From NCBI RefSeq assembly GCF_026745355.1, contig NC_079205.1, forward strand, positions 5,977,832-6,041,831: 64,000 nucleotides of DNA, given 5' to 3'. Below, one piece after another: positions 61,001-64,000 of the stretch; position 1 is the first letter of the stretch; every line of letters begins with the position of its first letter. This DNA comes from Beta vulgaris subsp. vulgaris (Eukaryota > Streptophyta > Magnoliopsida > Caryophyllales > Amaranthaceae). The notes below the pieces were generated by a model, which did not search any database, was not told the origin of the DNA, and saw nothing but the letters and a program-made list of their open reading frames with translations. The position numbers were made by a program, and so were the translations under genes.

Positions 61001-63424
61001 AAGGTTATGTATTTTCGGGGTGTTACACCAAGTTGAATATGTTGCAATGTTTTAGCCAAAATGTGACTATGGTCCTTTTTAGTGGGGTAATACGAGCTAA
61101 AAAAGATTCCAAATAACGACCCAGACATGACTTGGGTGTCATATTGAAATGACTAGCCACAGAGGCTTTTTTAGAATTAGGGATCCTTTTTTACAGTACT
61201 AGGGTCGTTGATTTATGGAAATTAATCAGTTGATCAGACATAGAACAAAACTCATCTAGTATGGATTTTAGCTTATTACAAGCTAAAGTCGTTGCTTTGC
61301 AGAATACTAGACTATCATCAGCAAACATTAGGCATGGAACAACAGAACCGCGTGGCAAATTTTAAAACCCAAGCCTGATTTTGGAATAGCGTTCTCCATA
61401 GTTAGCTTTTGGATTAGCACTGACATACTGATAATGAACAAGTACGGGAATAGAGGGTCCCCTTGGCGGAGGCCACGAGACGGCTTGAACCATTCAGTAG
61501 TGTGGCCATTTATCTTAATAGAGTAGGAAACAATGGTAACACATTGTTTGATCCACTCTAGCCATTGAGCTAGAAAGCCTAATTTCGTAAAGAGTTACCA
61601 TAGAAAATCCCATTCAATTCGGTCATAAGCCTTTCCCATATTTAATTTTAGAGCACACCGTCCAATTTTACTTGAAGATTTTTGGAAAGTGTTTAAAATT
61701 TCTTGAACAATGAGAATATTGTCATGAATAGACCTATCAGGCGTGAAAGCATTTTAAAGAGTACTAATGTTGGATTTGAGGATTGGGCACAACCTTGCAA
61801 CTAATAACTTCGAAATTGCTTTATAAATAGAGTTAATCAGACTTATAGTCCTAAAATGATTAGGCGTTTCAGGAGTAGGAGTCTTTGGGATAAGAGCAAT
61901 AATAATATGATTTAAAGATGGTGGTAAGTGGCCATGATGGAAAAAACCATGAATGGCAAGACAAATGTTATTACCAATAATATGCCAATAAGCTTGAAAA
62001 ATTTTGGCACCAAACCCATCCGATCCTGGGGCTTCATGGGGGTTCATGTAAAAAAAAGCGGTTTTTATGTCTTCTTCTGTAAAAGGGGCTCTACTTGGGA
62101 GACAATAGGTAGGTGTGAGAAAGGATAGATCCATAGGCCTTTGGGAGGATGAAGAAGAGGAGAAGCGCTCTTGGAATGAGTTACTAAGAAGGTTTTGGAT
62201 TTCCCCCGCTGAATCAACCCATTGGTCCATATCGCTTTTAAGGCGATAGATAGAGGTGTTAATAGTGCGCTTTTTCATTCTATTGTGGAAAAATCTTGAG
62301 TTCCTATCTCCTTGAGGTAGCCATTGATTTCGACTAAATTCGCCCCAAGTTGATTGGCCAAATAGAAGTAATTTCTCTCGTTGTAATATGAGCCGATTAA
62401 TGCGTTGAACTAAGAATGGGTTAAAAGGTTGTGCCCAAAGCCTTTCCTCTAGAGACTTGATTTTTTCACAATTTTCTACTAGTTTATTTTGTGTATGGCC
62501 GTAGTTGCGCTTGGCCCACTCTTTTAATTGAGTCTTAATTTGAGAAAGCTTGTGTTGGGTCCCGAAGAATCTTAAGCCTCGAATAGAATAGGCCCAGTTT
62601 TTTGAGACAATTTTGTGCAATTATTTATCAAGGATCCAAGCGTTTTGAAAACAAAAGGCTGGTGCTCTTGTTATGCAATTGAGTTTGGAGTCGAAAATAA
62701 TAGGGGTGTGGTCAGAGACTGTGAATGCCCCATAAAGAGTTTGACATTGTGGAAATGAATGCACACATGAATTACTTGCTATTGCTCGATATAGCCGTTC
62801 GTAAATTGAGTGATTATAGATAACTTTTTTCCATGAGAAAGAAGATTGGGCCGAAGGAATGTCCGCATTATGAGTGGAATTGAGTAAATCTGGTAATCTT
62901 TTTAATTGGATGGGGGATAGAATCCGACCACCTATTTTATCTTCAGCAGAGAGCATTTCATTGAAATGCCCAATTGTAAGTCATGTGAGAGAGCAAGAAG
63001 AGAGGAAGCTCTCTAAATATTGCCAAAAATATGGTTTATCTTGTTGTTGGGCTGATGCATATAATCCTGATATTACCAATTCCTGATTTTTGGTTTGAAA
63101 CAAATATTCAGATGCGTACATCTATTCGTAGTAGAATAACTAGAGACGTGAACATTATTATTATTCCAAAGAACCCAGAGGCCACCATAATGGTTAATTG
63201 GGTCAATGATTATCTTATTATATATCAAAGTGAAGTGCTTTTAAAATAGTGATACTATTTTGATGCGAAGTCATCGTTTCAAGGATGATCATTATGTCTG
63301 GTTTGTATTTATTTATGAGATAAACAAGTTCGGTAAGGGCTTTGGGTTTCTTGCCGCATTGGATATTCCAACTGATAATTTTCATATAATAACTTCTTGT
63401 GGTAACGGTGTTAAAAATACCCAA
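58030..63424 (-). mobile_element. L1-type LINE, decayed, split by a solo LTR
   Basis: Order on minus is endonuclease, RT, zf-RVT. 63384 onward: MKIISWNIQCG, opening of the endonuclease. 62956-62621: endonuclease C-terminus with VSDHTPIIFDS. 62620-61754: linker and RT start (WLPQGDRNSRFFHNRM, EAPGSDGFGAKIFQAYW, ALIPKTPTPETPNHFRTISL). 61325-61314: RT active site FADD. After the solo LTR (59252-61027) come RT end and 58706-58398 zf-RVT (SGLFTVKSTTWLAHD, WIWKLDIPPKLQIFVWQ), then 58318-58052 (LLWSIWKERNAIIYKND). Stops and shifts throughout; no ORF1, poly-A tail or duplication found. Confidence 0.9.
59252..61027. mobile_element. Solo LTR (1,776 bp) inside the LINE
   Basis: Begins TGTAATACCCCGAA and ends TTCGGGGTGTTACA, an imperfect 14-base inverted pair, with the 5-base duplication CCAAG at 59247-59251 and 61028-61032. 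Size and ends suggest a Ty3/Gypsy family. Orientation not determined. Direct repeats with TAACCTTTATGTCTAGCAT lie near 60093-60160. No coding region. Confidence 0.88.
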
Positions 63425-64000
63425 TAATTATATCGGATGGCTAACATCTGGTTCGTATGAGATTGCGATGACCTTTTCATGCACGAAGGAATCCACAATT
63501 TGACAAAGACAGAAGCTTGGGATTGAACAATTATACAATAAAAACTGAACGAAAAAACAGTTGAGCAAAATTATGGATCGGTTGTCCTTATGGCTCCATA
63601 AAAAAAAAAATCTACATATAGTATTAGTTACTTGTAGAAAAATGGCTGTAGTCGCATACTAAGAGGCACCCACGCACTCATTGCAAATTTTTTTAAAAAA
63701 CCTTTCTAACCATTAACCTAAGCTAAACCTAATCTATATTCGATTTTGGATGATTACTATTTATAATATTGAAGTCTTTCACGTTGCTCAAATTATTCTA
63801 TAGAATAAAACTCCTAGTTAGTCATTTTTTTATACTAAACTCTCCAAGTTGGATAATCATTAACTTCTAAAAAATTCACAATTTGTTCTTCTCCTAGTCT
63901 TTCTTTAATCCTAATCACAACCACAGTTGGTATCACCTACTGATCTACGCAAGTATAAATTCAGATAATGGAACACTAATTTGACGCACAAAAATAATTT
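63425..64000. other. AT-rich sequence at window end
   Basis: No gene or transposon end recognised. Confidence 0.5.

Overview
This window is nuclear DNA from a flowering plant, most likely a eudicot. The evidence is spliced genes with GT..AG introns, a polyubiquitin gene with a leader intron ending exactly at its ATG, plant NDR1-like, V-ATPase G, dephospho-CoA kinase and F-box genes, and a dense load of plant transposons. The species cannot be fixed from the sequence.

Layout. 1-4 kb: repeats, a fold-back element and a SINE. 4.0-5.9 kb: polyubiquitin gene (+). 5.9-12 kb: AT-rich intergenic DNA with two Stowaway-type MITEs. 12-45 kb: five NDR1-like genes, all on +, at 12.0, 24.9, 26.5, 33.6 and 44.6 kb. 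They are separated by transposons and by an F-box gene (39.4-41.9 kb). Between the first two lies a nested structure: a decayed first exon of COG4 holds two hAT-type MITEs, and the second MITE holds a 5.9 kb Copia retrotransposon. Each layer has its own target-site duplication. 45.3-47.1 kb: a long-inverted-repeat element carrying a plant-mobile-domain fragment. 48-51 kb: dephospho-CoA kinase (+). 52.8-56.5 kb: vacuolar ATPase subunit G (-). 56.5-63.4 kb: MITEs and a decayed LINE (-) split by a 1.8 kb solo LTR.

The host genes are not an operon or pathway. The only functional grouping is the NDR1-like tandem array, whose family acts at the plasma membrane in disease-resistance signalling. The other genes are housekeeping: ubiquitin supply, coenzyme A synthesis and proton pumping.

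The most unusual signal is in the Copia element. It lacks a tRNA-type primer-binding site. The bases just inside its 5' LTR are a 16-base perfect complement of a segment inside that same LTR. A hairpin between the two shows a compensatory base-pair change in a related solo LTR 7 kb away. This suggests structured, possibly self-primed, reverse transcription.
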